The notes: generated by a model not told the origin, from the letters alone. DNA of 64,000 bases from Arachnia rubra (GCF_019973735.1 NZ_AP024463.1:2108001-2172000); one strand, 5' to 3'; positions 9,391 to 18,914 are shown, counted from the first letter of the stretch. Made by a program: numbers and translations.

Positions 9391-9418
9391 CCTATAGCTG
9401 CTGGGCACAGGCTATAGG
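9391..9418 (+). terminator. Hairpin terminator after the secreted nuclease
   Basis: Perfect 8-bp arms CCTATAGC (9391-9398) and GCTATAGG (9411-9418) with a 12-nt loop start 8 bp after the nuclease stop. The next gene is on the opposite strand and ends at 9540. Confidence 0.6.
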
Positions 9419-9539
9419 AACGGGGTTTCGGGCGGCCATGAGCCTCCCCCGGGAGAGCGTCGCATGAACGCCGGATTACCGGACCGGCTCAGCGCCCGTC
9501 CCAGTGTGTAGCGAGTATTGCCGCCAATGCTTGTCGGCT

Positions 9540-10328
9540 TCACCGGAGCCAGTGGGCAAAGATGGCGGCAGCCGTCGCCACGTTCAGTGAGTCGATCCCC
9601 GTCGCCATTTCAATCCTGACGCGTGTGTCTGCGACGGCCAGCCAATCTGCGCTCAGACCATGTCCCTCGGATCCGAGCAGCAGCGCGAGACGCTCCGGTG
9701 CCTGGTATTCGGTCAGCGTCGTGGCTTCCAGCCCGATGGTGGCGGCCGCCAGATCGAATCCGGCGGCGCGGAGCCGGTCCAAGTCGGCCACTGGATCGGT
9801 CATCCGCCGCCAGCCCACCTGGAAACAGGTTCCCATGGACGCTTTGATGGCCCGCCGGTAAAGGGGATCGGCGCCTCCCGGGGAGATCACGACAGCATCC
9901 CATCCGAGGGCAGCAGCGACACGCATGATGGATCCCACATTGGCGTGATCAACAAGTTCCTGGCACACCAGGACGCGGCGGGAAGCGAGGATCCCCTCCC
10001 AGGGCGTCTCGTCGGGCCGCTCGAAACTGGCGAGGGCCCCTCGATGCACGTGGAATCCGCTCACCGCCTCTATCAACTGGTCATCGGCCACCAGGCACGG
10101 CACCTCAGGCCAGGCGGCAAGCACATCAGCCAGGCCCGGCAGCCACTTCGAGGCAAGCAAGAAGGACCGCGGCCGGCACCCAGCCTCGGCAGCCCGCCGG
10201 ATGATCTTGTCGCCCTCCGCGATGAAGATTCCCCGCTCACCCTCCACCCGTCGGCGAAGCTGCGAGTCACGCAATGAGACATAGTCCCCGAGACGGGCAT
10301 CATCAATGGAGGCGATATCAAAACGCAT
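9540..10328 (-). CDS. SpoU/TrmH-family RNA 2'-O-methyltransferase
   Basis: This is a SAM-dependent 2'-O-ribose methyltransferase of the SPOUT class; the rRNA or tRNA target cannot be assigned. In the 262-residue product the N-terminal substrate-binding part (LRDSQLRRRVEGERGIFIAEGDK) is followed by the three SpoU motifs: DHANVGSIMR, LLLGSEGHGL and MATGIDSLNVATAAAI. ATG 10328 is preferred to the upstream GTG (10361). The TACGCT hexamer 7 nt before this ATG would also allow leaderless initiation. Confidence 0.9.
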   Translation of the reverse strand: MRFDIASIDDARLGDYVSLRDSQLRRRVEGERGIFIAEGDKIIRRAAEAGCRPRSFLLASKWLPGLADVLAAWPEVPCLVADDQLIEAVSGFHVHRGALASFERPDETPWEGILASRRVLVCQELVDHANVGSIMRVAAALGWDAVVISPGGADPLYRRAIKASMGTCFQVGWRRMTDPVADLDRLRAAGFDLAAATIGLEATTLTEYQAPERLALLLGSEGHGLSADWLAVADTRVRIEMATGIDSLNVATAAAIFAHWLR

Positions 10329-10365
10329 GCCTTTGAGCGTAACGAAGGAGCTGGAAGCCACGTTG

Positions 10366-10380
10366 TAGGGTCAGTTCCCG
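10366..10380 (+). promoter_or_regulatory. Candidate leaderless promoter of the SBF-type transporter
   Basis: A -10-like hexamer TAGGGT (10366-10371) ends 8 nt before the GTG start at 10380, and no clear Shine-Dalgarno sequence is present. Confidence 0.4.
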
Positions 10381-11348
10381 TGTGGCCAAGGCTGAGGGAC
10401 CCATTCCTGCTCTACATCCTCTTGGCAGCTCTGGGCGGGTTTAGCCTGCCCACCTCTGGTGCCGCCACGACAGTCCTCAGCTGGTGCACGAAGACAGCCA
10501 TCTTCCTGCTATTCCTCGGTTACGGAACCCGTCTCTCAGCTGCCGAGACCTACGCCGGGCTGAGGCATTGGCAATTGCACCTGACAATCCTCACCTGCAC
10601 CTTCCTGGTTTTCCCACTGGTGGGGCTGGGACTGCTGCATCTGCCCTGGTACTCCCCTGGCCTGGCACTCGGCCTGGCCTTTCTGACGTTGGTGCCGTCG
10701 ACTGTGCAGTCATCGATCACATTCACCTCGATCGCGGGTGGGAATGTGGCGGGGGCAATCGTCTCAGCCACCGCCTCGAATCTGCTGGGTGTGCTGTTGA
10801 CACCGCTCCTGGTGATGTTGACGCTGCCTGCCGCTGGCGCGGTCCCAGTCGGATGGGGCGCCTTCGGCGCAGTCATGGTCCAGTTGCTGCTCCCATTCGT
10901 CCTGGGACAGCTATCACGTCACTGGACGGCGGAGTTCATGGTCCGGAACAAGAGCAGACTGAGATGGCTGGATCAGGGCGTGATCTGCCTGGTGGTCTAC
11001 GGCGCCTTCGCGGAACTCAGGAGCAACGGCATAGAGACGACCAGCACAGAACTGCTGATCATGCTTGCCCTATGTCTTCTCGTCCTAATCTTCATGCTGG
11101 TCTTCACCTGGCGGCTTGCCCGTCTCCTCAGGTTCAGCCGGGCCGACGAGATCGCCATTGTCTTCTGCGGCACGAAGAAGTCCCTCGCAACGGGGGTACC
11201 GATGGCAACCGTGCTGTTCGCGGGGCAGGGCGTCGGACTCATCGTGTTCCCGCTCATGGTGTTCCACACCCTTCAGCTCATCGCCTGCACTCTCATCGCG
11301 CAGCGCTATGCGTCAGGACATGACGCTGATTCACGGACAGGACTGTGA
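10380..11348 (+). CDS. Bile acid:sodium symporter (SBF-like) family transporter
   Basis: The product is a polytopic membrane protein of 322 residues with about ten hydrophobic segments. It resembles the SBF-like branch (PF13593-type) of the bile acid/arsenite transporter superfamily. Seen motifs are the LVPSTVQSSI segment with an SS pair in the middle of the chain, and FCGTKKSLATGVPMA in the last third; both match crossed-helix regions of that family. The substrate is unknown. The start is GTG. It converges on fumC with a shared hairpin between them. Confidence 0.8.
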   Translation: MWPRLRDPFLLYILLAALGGFSLPTSGAATTVLSWCTKTAIFLLFLGYGTRLSAAETYAGLRHWQLHLTILTCTFLVFPLVGLGLLHLPWYSPGLALGLAFLTLVPSTVQSSITFTSIAGGNVAGAIVSATASNLLGVLLTPLLVMLTLPAAGAVPVGWGAFGAVMVQLLLPFVLGQLSRHWTAEFMVRNKSRLRWLDQGVICLVVYGAFAELRSNGIETTSTELLIMLALCLLVLIFMLVFTWRLARLLRFSRADEIAIVFCGTKKSLATGVPMATVLFAGQGVGLIVFPLMVFHTLQLIACTLIAQRYASGHDADSRTGL

Positions 11349-11361
11349 GGACTGCGCAGAA

Positions 11362-11402
11362 CTGGGGCTCTTGCCCTCCCCGGGGAAGAACAAGAGCCCC
11401 AG
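11362..11402. terminator. Bidirectional terminator between SBF transporter and fumC
   Basis: Perfect 12-bp arms CTGGGGCTCTTG (11362-11373) and CAAGAGCCCCAG (11391-11402) with a GC-rich inner loop. It is placed between two convergent genes and can serve both. Confidence 0.8.
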
Positions 11403-11457
11403 TGTCAGGGAGCTACTGGGAAACCACGCCGACAGCTCCCTGGGATAAGTCAGAGCC

Positions 11458-12870
11458 TTACTCGTCGGCGGCGCTCGGGTGGGTCATGTCGGCGGGAACC
11501 ACCCACTGGTCGAACTGCTCATCGGTCAGGAAACCGAGTTCCAGGGCTGATTCGCGCAGCGACAGCCCCTTGTGGTGGGCATTCTTGGCGATCTTGGACG
11601 CCTTGTCGTATCCGATGTGGCGGTTGAGGGCCGTCACCTGCATCAGGTTGGTGTCGAGGTTGGCCTGGATCCGCTCCCGGTTCGGCTCGATGCCGTAGGC
11701 GCAGTTCGACTCAAAGGACACGCAGGCGTCCCCCAGCAGCTGAATGGACTCAAGAACGCACCAGGCCATGACCGGCTTGAAGACGTTGAGCTGGAAATTG
11801 CCCTGCGACCCGGCGAAACCGACGGTGGCGTCGTTCCCGAACACCTTCGTGGCCACCATCGTCATCGCCTCGCACTGGGTGGGGTTCACCTTGCCCGGCA
11901 TGATGGACGACCCCGGCTCGTTCTCGGGAATGAGCAACTCACCGATGCCGTTGCGTGGACCGGATGCGTACCAGCGCACGTCGTTAGCGATCTTCATCAG
12001 GGCGTCGCCTAGGACCCGCAGCGCACCAGAGACCAGCACCAAAGCGTCGTGGGCGCCGAGAGCGGCGAACAGGTTCGCCGCCTGCGTGAACGTGATCCCG
12101 GTCTCGGCAGAGATCTTCTCAGCCGTGAGCGCTCCGAACTTGGGGTGGGCATTCAGGCCGGTCCCGACCGCGGTCCCGCCGATCGCCAGTTCGCGGGCGC
12201 GTGAATCGGCGTACTCGATGCCCTCCAGTGCGAAGTCGATCTGGGCCACCCAGCCGGAGAAGACCTGTCCGAGACGGATCGGGGTGGCGTCCTGGAGATG
12301 GGTGCGCCCGACCATGATGACGTCGTCATACTGCTTGGCCTTGGCGTCCAGGGTGTCGCGCAGCTTCCGGATCCGCGGATACATAGCTGCCAGCTCGTTG
12401 ACCACCGCGATGTGCATGGCTGTGGGGAAGGTGTCGTTGGATGACTGCCCGCGGTTGACGTGGTCGTTGGGGTGGACGGGGGTCTTCGTTCCGAGTTCAC
12501 CTCCGGCGATTTCAATGGCGCGGTTCGAGATGACCTCGTTCACGTTCATGTTGGACTGGGTTCCGGAGCCGGTCTGGAAAACCACCAGTGGGAAGTGGTC
12601 ATCAAGTGTGCCCTCAATGACCTCATCGCCTGCCTTGGCGATGAGACTGGCTATATCCTGCGGGAGTTCTCCGAGCTCCGCGTTCGCCAGCGCCGCGGAT
12701 TTCTTCAAGATACCGAGGGCCTTGACCATGGGCCGGCCCCATACGAAGGTTTCACGCCCGATGTCGAAGTTGTGAAGTGACCGCTCAGTCTGGGCACCCC
12801 AGTATCGGTCGGAGGCCACCTCGATGGTGCCCATCGAGTCAGACTCGGTGCGGGTATTCGGTGTCGCCAT
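11458..12870 (-). CDS. fumC: Class II fumarate hydratase
   Basis: This enzyme interconverts fumarate and malate in the TCA cycle; in propionibacteria it also works in the reductive succinate-propionate route. It is an iron-independent homotetramer of the aspartase/fumarase superfamily, 470 residues long. The family signature [12 protein letters not shown] is present, as are the GTGLNAHP and [10 protein letters not shown] segments. AGGAG precedes ATG 12870, and the upstream in-frame extension to 13185 overlaps the ABC gene and is rejected. Confidence 0.96.
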   Translation of the reverse strand: MATPNTRTESDSMGTIEVASDRYWGAQTERSLHNFDIGRETFVWGRPMVKALGILKKSAALANAELGELPQDIASLIAKAGDEVIEGTLDDHFPLVVFQTGSGTQSNMNVNEVISNRAIEIAGGELGTKTPVHPNDHVNRGQSSNDTFPTAMHIAVVNELAAMYPRIRKLRDTLDAKAKQYDDVIMVGRTHLQDATPIRLGQVFSGWVAQIDFALEGIEYADSRARELAIGGTAVGTGLNAHPKFGALTAEKISAETGITFTQAANLFAALGAHDALVLVSGALRVLGDALMKIANDVRWYASGPRNGIGELLIPENEPGSSIMPGKVNPTQCEAMTMVATKVFGNDATVGFAGSQGNFQLNVFKPVMAWCVLESIQLLGDACVSFESNCAYGIEPNRERIQANLDTNLMQVTALNRHIGYDKASKIAKNAHHKGLSLRESALELGFLTDEQFDQWVVPADMTHPSAADE

Positions 12871-12996
12871 GGGAACTCCTTTGCTCTGTCGCCAACGTCT
12901 CAAGGCTATCGCCATCAGCTCAGGATTGATCCGTTGGGTGCGACACATTGTCGCTCTACTGCGTTGGCCCGCTGGTAAAGCCTGCTTTTCCCTAGA

Positions 12997-13015
12997 GATC
13001 CCACCGGTGGGGATC
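12997..13015 (-). terminator. Short hairpin after the ABC ATPase gene
   Basis: Arms GATCCC (12997-13002) and GGGATC (13010-13015) flank an inner ACC/GGT pairing, just beyond the ABC gene stop and 127 bp before the fumC start. It may be a weak terminator. Confidence 0.4.
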
Positions 13016-13025
13016 GCTTGCATCC

Positions 13026-13826
13026 TCAGTCCCGCGGAACCCGCCGGGACCAGGCACTCCACCGACCATCGTCTGTGCGCGAAACGGCCAGGTCCATGCC
13101 GAATGCGGCACTCAGGTTGGAGTCGGTGAGGGTCGCCTCGAGAGGTCCTGCCGCTGTGACACGCCCGCCAGTGAGCAGCATGCAATGGGTGGCGCCGGCG
13201 GGGATCTCCTCAACATGATGGGTCACCAGCATGCTCGCCGGGGACCCAGGGTCCAGGAACAGTTCAGCCAGGGTGGACACGAGTGCCTCCCGGCCTGCCA
13301 GGTCGAGGCCACTGGCGGGTTCGTCGAGCAGCAGTAGTTCCGGGTCTGTCATCAATGCCCGGGCGATCTGCACGCGCTTGCGCTCCCCCTCGCTGAGCGT
13401 GCCGAAGGTCCGTTCCGCCAAGTGGTCCACGTACAGGGAGTAGAGCAGCCCGCGGGCCCGTCCCTCATCACCGCTGTCATATTCCTCACGCCAACGGCCT
13501 ACCACTGCCCAGGCCGCCGAGACGACCACATCGATCACCCGTTCCCCGGCGGGAATCCGGTCAGCAAGAGCCGAGGATGTCAATCCGATGCGGGGCCGCA
13601 GCTCGAACACGTCGACCTTCCCCAGCACCTCATCGAGCAGCTGGACAGTGCCCGAGGTGGGGAACAGGTTCGCGGCCAGTATCGAGAGCAGCGTGGTCTT
13701 GCCCGCCCCATTGGGACCCAGCAGCACCCAGCGTTCGTCCTCTCCGATGCTCAGGTTCACTGAATCCAGCAGGACGGAGGTCCCACGTCTGACTGTCACA
13801 TCTTTGAGCGCCGCGACCACTGCCAT
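13026..13826 (-). CDS. ABC transporter ATP-binding protein, stand-alone
   Basis: This 266-residue nucleotide-binding subunit has Walker A (GPNGAGKTT), a Q-loop region, signature LSEGERKR, Walker B (LLLLDEP) and the switch His (THH). No permease gene is adjacent, so the partner and substrate are unknown. Related proteins are often annotated as molybdate or iron-chelate type by similarity alone. The start lacks a Shine-Dalgarno sequence but has TAACGT 7 nt upstream, consistent with a leaderless mRNA. It lies downstream of fabI with a 75-bp gap. Confidence 0.88.
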   Translation of the reverse strand: MAVVAALKDVTVRRGTSVLLDSVNLSIGEDERWVLLGPNGAGKTTLLSILAANLFPTSGTVQLLDEVLGKVDVFELRPRIGLTSSALADRIPAGERVIDVVVSAAWAVVGRWREEYDSGDEGRARGLLYSLYVDHLAERTFGTLSEGERKRVQIARALMTDPELLLLDEPASGLDLAGREALVSTLAELFLDPGSPASMLVTHHVEEIPAGATHCMLLTGGRVTAAGPLEATLTDSNLSAAFGMDLAVSRTDDGRWSAWSRRVPRD

Positions 13827-13901
13827 GGGGCCAACGTTACCCGTATCGGAGGCTTCGCGGGTAAGTGAGGCCAGCTTCCCGCGAAGCCTCCAGGCGGCGT
13901 C

Positions 13902-14672
13902 CTATGCACCGGTGGAGTGCAGCCCCCCATCGACGTGAATGATCTCACCGGTGGTGGCGGGGAACCAGTCGGAGAGCAGCGCCACAACGGCCTTGGCCGC
14001 AGCCGTGGCATCGGTCGTGTCCCACCCCAGGGGGGCGCGCTCTCCCCAGAAATCGCTGAACTCCTCAGCGCCGGGAATGGCGGTCTTCGCGATGGTGTCG
14101 ATGGGTCCGGCGGCCACCAGGTTGGAGCGGATCCCCTCAGAGCCGAGGTAGCGGGCCAGGTAGCGGCTGGCCGACTCAAGCCCGGCTTTGGCCACCCCCA
14201 TCCAGTCGTATTTCGGCCAGGAGACCTTGGCGTCGAAGGTGAGCCCGACCACGGAGGATCCAGGGCGCAACAGTTCCCGGCACGCCACGGCCAGCGAGAC
14301 GTAGGAGTAGGTCGAGGTGTTGAGGGAGATCCCGACGTCCTCCCATGAGGTGTCGAGGAATGCGCCGCCAAGGGCCCGGGCCGGGTTGGCGAATGCGATG
14401 GAGTGCACGATGCCGTCCAAGTGGTCGAAATGTTCCTGCAGCTGCCCTGGCAGCGCTGCCAGGTGCTCAGGACTGGTGACGTCCAATTCCAGGACGGGGG
14501 GCACGGTCGCCAGCCGGCCGACGACACGACGTGTCAGGCTGACTGCGCGCCCGAGATTGCTGACGACCACCTTCGCGCCCTCTGCCTGCGCCAGCTCGGT
14601 GACCCGGTAGGCGATGGAGGTGTTCATGGTCACTCCGGTGACCAGGATGTTCTTGCCTTCGAGTATTCCCAT
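13902..14672 (-). CDS. fabI: Enoyl-ACP reductase [NADH]
   Basis: This enzyme performs the last reduction in each fatty-acid elongation cycle and resembles FabI/InhA short-chain reductases. The 256-residue protein shows an altered dinucleotide loop (GVTMNTSIAYRV) and the YDWMGVAK catalytic Tyr-x6-Lys. AAGGAG lies 7 nt before the ATG. It follows fabG by 25 bp, the same arrangement as mycobacterial mabA-inhA, and is the predicted target class of isoniazid/triclosan-type inhibitors in relatives. Confidence 0.93.
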   Translation of the reverse strand: MGILEGKNILVTGVTMNTSIAYRVTELAQAEGAKVVVSNLGRAVSLTRRVVGRLATVPPVLELDVTSPEHLAALPGQLQEHFDHLDGIVHSIAFANPARALGGAFLDTSWEDVGISLNTSTYSYVSLAVACRELLRPGSSVVGLTFDAKVSWPKYDWMGVAKAGLESASRYLARYLGSEGIRSNLVAAGPIDTIAKTAIPGAEEFSDFWGERAPLGWDTTDATAAAKAVVALLSDWFPATTGEIIHVDGGLHSTGA

Positions 14673-14697
14673 ATCCGATGCTCCTTAAGTTTTTGTA

Positions 14698-15405
14698 TCA
14701 GTGGCCCATGCTGAGGCCACCATCGACGGGGACGACGGCGCCGGAGACATATCCCGACTCTGCGAGGAACAACGCGGCCCCCGCGACGTCCTCAGCCTGA
14801 CCAAGACGTGCTGCCGGGATCCGCTCCTGGTATCCCTTGACGACCTTTTCGTCCAGTACCGCGGTCATGTCGGTCTCGATGAAACCAGGTGCGATCACGT
14901 TGGCGGTGATATTCCGCGCACCCAGCTCGCGGGTGAGGCTGCGAGCCATGCCGATCAGCGCGGACTTGGACGCCGAGTAGTTGACCTGCCCGGGCGATCC
15001 GAGCACCCCAACCACGGACGAGATCAGGATGATGCGCCCGAAACGTGCCCTGGTCATGGGGCGCGCCGCGCGCCGCACCACCCTGAAGGTGCCCGTCAGA
15101 TTGGTGTCGATCACCGTGTCCCAGTCAGCGTCCGACATTCGCGCCAGCAGGTTGTCCTTCGTGACACCGGCGTTGGCAACGAGCACTCCCACGGCGCCAA
15201 GTTCAGCCTCCACCGCCTCGAAGGCGGCATCCACCTGGGCCTGGTCCGTGATATCACATTCAACGGGCAGCACGCCGCCAGGAACCTCACCCCCTGTGCG
15301 GCGAGTGCCTGCGACGCGGTATCCCGCGTCACGGAACTTCTCGGCTATGACGCGGCCGATGCCGCGCGTCGCCCCGGTAACGAGAACAACAGGCTTGTCT
15401 TGCAC
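14698..15405 (-). CDS. fabG: 3-oxoacyl-ACP reductase
   Basis: FabG is an NADPH-dependent reductase of 3-oxoacyl-ACP in fatty-acid elongation. The 235-residue short-chain dehydrogenase carries TGATRGIG, NAGVT, the Ser of ISSVVG and YSASK. The start is GTG at 15405; TAGTGT lies 7 nt upstream and there is no Shine-Dalgarno sequence, suggesting a leaderless mRNA. It is the first gene of fabG-fabI and is divergent from the rlmA-type gene with only about 27 bp between. Confidence 0.93.
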   Translation of the reverse strand: MQDKPVVLVTGATRGIGRVIAEKFRDAGYRVAGTRRTGGEVPGGVLPVECDITDQAQVDAAFEAVEAELGAVGVLVANAGVTKDNLLARMSDADWDTVIDTNLTGTFRVVRRAARPMTRARFGRIILISSVVGVLGSPGQVNYSASKSALIGMARSLTRELGARNITANVIAPGFIETDMTAVLDEKVVKGYQERIPAARLGQAEDVAGAALFLAESGYVSGAVVPVDGGLSMGH

Positions 15406-15432
15406 GGACTAAACACTATCGTGGACGCCGTG

Positions 15433-16248
15433 ATGGCCAGCCGCCCCATGCCCGAAGGGCTCTCACGGGTGGTTTCTTGGCTGCGTTGCCCCATATGCAT
15501 GACGCCCTTGACAGTGGCAGGCAGGACCCTCAGCTGTGACAACCGCCACTGTTTCGACGTGGCCCGCCAAGGGCACCTGAACCTGCTGCTGAGGGGCACT
15601 CCGCAGAATGCGGACACCCCGGAGATGGTTGCAGCCCGCGAACGTTTCCTGTCGGAGGGCTGGTACGACCCGCTGATCAGAAAGGTGGTCACCGCTCTGT
15701 CGGGTGCCCGACGGGTATTGGAGGTGGGATCGGGGACTGGTCATTACATCGGAGCTTTCCTCGATGCGTCTGCCAGGTCACTCGGTTTGGCCACCGACAT
15801 CTCACCTGCGGCCTGTCGGCGTGCCGCCAGGCGCAGTCCACGGCTGGGGGCAGTCGTCGCCGACGTCTGGAGTGGTTTGCCCGTGGCAACAGCGGTGCTG
15901 GATGCTGTCCTGTGCGTATTCGCCCCGCGCAACCCAGCGGAATTCGCACGGCTTGTGTTCCCCGGTGGGCGGCTGGTGGTGGTGACGCCCCGAAGCGATC
16001 ACCTCAGGGAACTGCGCGAGGCATTCGGCTTGCTGAGCATCGGCCGGGAGAAACTGGACCGGCTCGACAGCTCCATGACCAGCTTCGACCTTATGGACCG
16101 CGAAGAACTGACACTTCCTCTGGAGCTGTCGGCAGAGGCTGCTGCCAGCCTCGTGGCGATGGGACCGAACGCTTTTCACGAACACACGAAGACGTCAGCG
16201 GCAAGGACGACAGCAGCCTTCACCATCAGCACATTCCAGCGTTCATGA
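15433..16248 (+). CDS. RlmA-type 23S rRNA (guanine-N1)-methyltransferase
   Basis: This is a SAM-dependent methyltransferase related to RlmA/TlrB, which modify G745 or G748 of helix 35 in 23S rRNA. The 271-residue protein starts with the zinc site CPIC...CDNRHC followed by FDVARQGHLNLL, which defines the family. The Rossmann motif I is EVGSGTGHY at about residue 98. The start may be ATG 15433 or the in-frame GTGs at 15421 and 15430; none has a ribosome-binding site. In some relatives the enzyme affects macrolide sensitivity. Confidence 0.85.
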   Translation: MASRPMPEGLSRVVSWLRCPICMTPLTVAGRTLSCDNRHCFDVARQGHLNLLLRGTPQNADTPEMVAARERFLSEGWYDPLIRKVVTALSGARRVLEVGSGTGHYIGAFLDASARSLGLATDISPAACRRAARRSPRLGAVVADVWSGLPVATAVLDAVLCVFAPRNPAEFARLVFPGGRLVVVTPRSDHLRELREAFGLLSIGREKLDRLDSSMTSFDLMDREELTLPLELSAEAAASLVAMGPNAFHEHTKTSAARTTAAFTISTFQRS

Positions 16249-16293
16249 GTCCTCTTCCACGATGAGGGCGCGGACCTGACTCCATGAAGCCTC

Positions 16294-16306
16294 TAAAATG
16301 ATGGTG
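16294..16306 (+). promoter_or_regulatory. Candidate leaderless promoter of the Wzy-like gene
   Basis: TAAAAT (16294-16299) ends 6 nt before the GTG at 16306, so transcription is predicted to start at the start codon itself. Confidence 0.5.
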
Positions 16307-17712
16307 TGCTGCATTCTGTTCTCAGTCCCTCGCGCGCCTCCGAGGCACGCCTGCGACTGGATCGTTGGAGCCTGGTGTCCGTGATCATGTGCACCTGCCT
16401 GCTCGTCTTCGCCTCGGCTGTGGTCAGCGAAGACCAGGTCGCTGACACGGGGCTGAGCGTCCTGCAATTGTTCCTGGCGCCGGCGGTCGCAGTGCTGGCT
16501 GCCGTCACTGTGGTAAAGCTACGCAGCGATCCCGCCCGTAACCGCCCCTCCCGGGCGCTGGTCGCCGCGACGACAGCTTTCGCGCTACTACTCCTGTTCG
16601 CCGCAGTGTCGATACCGCTGGTACCCCACTGGGCCAGCATGCAGTACGGCGTACCATCAGTCGTGGTCCCGGTCCCAGTGTCACACCTGGTCAGCCCGCT
16701 GATATCGGCTGGGCTCACCTGCCTTCTGGCAGTCCTGGCGGTGAACCTCGTACCGCCCACCCAACACTTCCAGATCCTGTGGTATTTCGCATTCGCCGGT
16801 GCCGTGACGACTCCGCTCGGGGTGTGGTGGAACGCGGCCAACGCCGAATTGTATGGGCGCTGGGCGACGAGGCTGGCAGGCGCGGCTGTGCTGCACACCG
16901 CTCTCCTGCTTGGTCTAGCGATCTGTGTCGCGGCTGTGATCATAGGGCACCATCGCGTCCTTTCCGCTGTGGCGGTGCTGGCCTACATGACCTGGCTGAT
17001 GGCCACCGGCGCCCGGACTGGCGTCATCACGCTCGCATTGTTCATCGGCCTTTTCATACTCCCCTCCATCATCACGGTTGCGAGACGCCGTCCTAAACGG
17101 CTGCCGTTGATCATCTCTGGCGTCATCACGGGCGCAGCCTTCTTCTTGGTCGTGGCGTGGCACGTCATGGAGCAGCGGGGATTCAAACTCACCGGCGCAG
17201 GCCGCATCGAGACCTGGAGCTACGGAATCGGCCAGGCTCTGAGCTCGCTCGCAACCCTCGTCTTCGGCGTCGGCTACGGTGTGCTGTGGCCTTGGTACGC
17301 CTTCGAGACTCGCACGCTTCCCCAGGCTGGCGCCCACGGCACCAAGCAGATGCCCGAGGGGGTCACCCTGTCGCATGCACACAACACCTACGTCGCCATT
17401 TTCTCGGAGCAAGGAATCATCGGGTTCACCCTGCTCCTGGTGATAGTCGGTGTCGTCTGCTGGGCGTGGTGGCGAGCACATGGAGTCATAGAGCGTGCGA
17501 TCGCCTCTGGTCTTGTCGCCACATTGGTGGGTTTTGGTTTCGACACCTACCTGACGAAAAACTTTCTTGTCAGTTTCATCTGGTGGGTGGCGCTCGCCTC
17601 GCTGCTGACGATGATCAGTCATCGACGGAACAATCAGCTGCCGGACTCGCGGCATCCTCACATCACCTCCTCCCCAGCTTCTCCACGGGTACTCATGCTC
17701 GGGCGTCGCTGA
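16306..17712 (+). CDS. O-antigen ligase/polymerase (Wzy_C)-family membrane protein
   Basis: This 468-residue polytopic protein has about ten to twelve membrane segments. A central extracytoplasmic-type region (about 300-370) holds GRIETWSYG, FGVGYG and SHAHNTYVAIFSEQGIIG, the pattern of O-antigen polymerases and ligases. In a Gram-positive it would polymerise or attach a surface polysaccharide. It converges on a Wzz-like gene and the two overlap by 20 bp. No glycosyltransferases lie nearby, so the glycan is unknown. Confidence 0.82.
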   Translation: MLHSVLSPSRASEARLRLDRWSLVSVIMCTCLLVFASAVVSEDQVADTGLSVLQLFLAPAVAVLAAVTVVKLRSDPARNRPSRALVAATTAFALLLLFAAVSIPLVPHWASMQYGVPSVVVPVPVSHLVSPLISAGLTCLLAVLAVNLVPPTQHFQILWYFAFAGAVTTPLGVWWNAANAELYGRWATRLAGAAVLHTALLLGLAICVAAVIIGHHRVLSAVAVLAYMTWLMATGARTGVITLALFIGLFILPSIITVARRRPKRLPLIISGVITGAAFFLVVAWHVMEQRGFKLTGAGRIETWSYGIGQALSSLATLVFGVGYGVLWPWYAFETRTLPQAGAHGTKQMPEGVTLSHAHNTYVAIFSEQGIIGFTLLLVIVGVVCWAWWRAHGVIERAIASGLVATLVGFGFDTYLTKNFLVSFIWWVALASLLTMISHRRNNQLPDSRHPHITSSPASPRVLMLGRR

Positions 17713-18667
17713 CCACGAGATACGCAACCAGGTCCGCCCCCGCCGCCTCCAAGAGGTTGGATGTCTCTTGGACCTCTCTGAGAGGATCCCTCCGGTCGGC
17801 TACCAGAACGGTGACCTCTCCGCCCGACACGGCACGCAGTGCCACAGGATCGGCCCCATTCGGAGCTGCTGTCACAGCGGTCGCCTCAGCACCCAGCTGC
17901 TCCCCCAGCCCGCGGCTCCACGGCCCGAGGTTGACCCTTTCCCCAGTACCGACCAGGACCACGCCGCTGGAGCCTGATTCCCTCAGCCGCTGGGAGAGCA
18001 CCGCCGCCAGCTGCTGGAAGGCCCTGTCGTCGGCCTCACCGCGCAGAACCAGCCTTCCCTCAGCAGCCAGCGCCCCTCCTGAGGCCACCATGGGCCGCAA
18101 TGAGGCGATTCCCCAGACGATGATCAGGCCTGCAGCGACCCCCAGCACTCCGCCCGCAGCCACGGAAGCTCCGCGACTGACACCCGACGACACCTCTTTG
18201 ACAGGTGCCGTGACTGCCCTGGCCTGAACCAGCGAGGGACTCGCATGCAGTCCCTGGATCTCAACCGCCAGCTCATCAGCCAGCACTTTCGCCACCACGG
18301 TGGACTGCTCTCTGTCTGGGAGTGAGATGGTCAGTGTCAGAACCTGATCGGTGACGCCAACCGCCGTGGCGTCCGATACCTGCGAAGCCGTCACTCCCGT
18401 CACCTGTGCAGCGACCCGCTCAGTGACCTCAGTTCCCTGGGCGAGAGCCTGATAGACCGACATCTCGGAACGAATCAGCGAGGTCATCTGCTGGGCGTCT
18501 TCCGGCGACCCGACCGCGGCCGCTATGACCATCACCCGTGAAGTGGTGCTATAGACGGCGTGGGCGGCGCTGCCAACCACCCAGCCGCCTGCCAGACCCG
18601 CCACGGCAGTGGCCGCGACCACCAGCCAGGATCGCGTCAGGGTGCTCGCGAAATCGCGCAGATTCAT
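17693..18667 (-). CDS. Wzz/chain-length-determinant-like membrane protein with P-loop-less kinase-like tail
   Basis: The 324-residue protein has two membrane segments (about residues 17-40 and 190-210) enclosing an extracytoplasmic domain, the topology of Wzz/CapA polysaccharide co-polymerases. The C-terminal part (about 225-324) resembles the fold of BY-kinase/MinD ATPases (SSGVVLVG, EVTVLVADRRDPLREVQETSNLLEAAGADLVAYLV). However, no Walker A GK[ST] and no tyrosine tail are present, so it should be catalytically dead. ATG 18667 is preceded by GGAG. A palindrome lies 37 bp upstream. Confidence 0.75.
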   Translation of the reverse strand: MNLRDFASTLTRSWLVVAATAVAGLAGGWVVGSAAHAVYSTTSRVMVIAAAVGSPEDAQQMTSLIRSEMSVYQALAQGTEVTERVAAQVTGVTASQVSDATAVGVTDQVLTLTISLPDREQSTVVAKVLADELAVEIQGLHASPSLVQARAVTAPVKEVSSGVSRGASVAAGGVLGVAAGLIIVWGIASLRPMVASGGALAAEGRLVLRGEADDRAFQQLAAVLSQRLRESGSSGVVLVGTGERVNLGPWSRGLGEQLGAEATAVTAAPNGADPVALRAVSGGEVTVLVADRRDPLREVQETSNLLEAAGADLVAYLVVSDARA

Positions 18668-18703
18668 CTCACTCCAGGTACGTCGAGGTTCAGACGCCAC
18701 CAA

Positions 18704-18724
18704 TTATAACGACGATCGTTATAA
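18704..18724. promoter_or_regulatory. Palindromic operator candidate upstream of the Wzz-like gene
   Basis: Perfect 9-bp arms TTATAACGA (18704-18712) and TCGTTATAA (18716-18724) around a CGA centre. It is strikingly AT-rich in this GC-rich DNA and sits 37 bp before the ATG at 18667, in the 247-bp gap (18668-18914) after the phosphohexomutase. Its size fits a MarR/TetR-type dimer site; the regulator is unknown. Confidence 0.55.
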
Positions 18725-18914
18725 ACGGGCGAAACGACTGCACCCCTTACGGAGACGGCCTAGAAATCGCTCAGCAGGTCAGGCAGCATCCAGAGCCCGC
18801 GCCGGCAGGACGGAAAAGATAGGGTGCGCTGGATCATGTGCCGACAACGATCACAAGCCGGGGAAGGCATCTGGCGCGTGCCACGTCAACCGATCCCGGC
18901 TGGCGGGAATTTCT

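Noticed and set aside
11744..12775. Plus-strand 343-codon frame opposite fumC
   Set aside because: It lies fully inside fumC and has no family resemblance.
17157..18227. Plus-strand 356-codon frame across the Wzy/Wzz 3' ends
   Set aside because: It overlaps both real genes in the wrong frame and has no domain.
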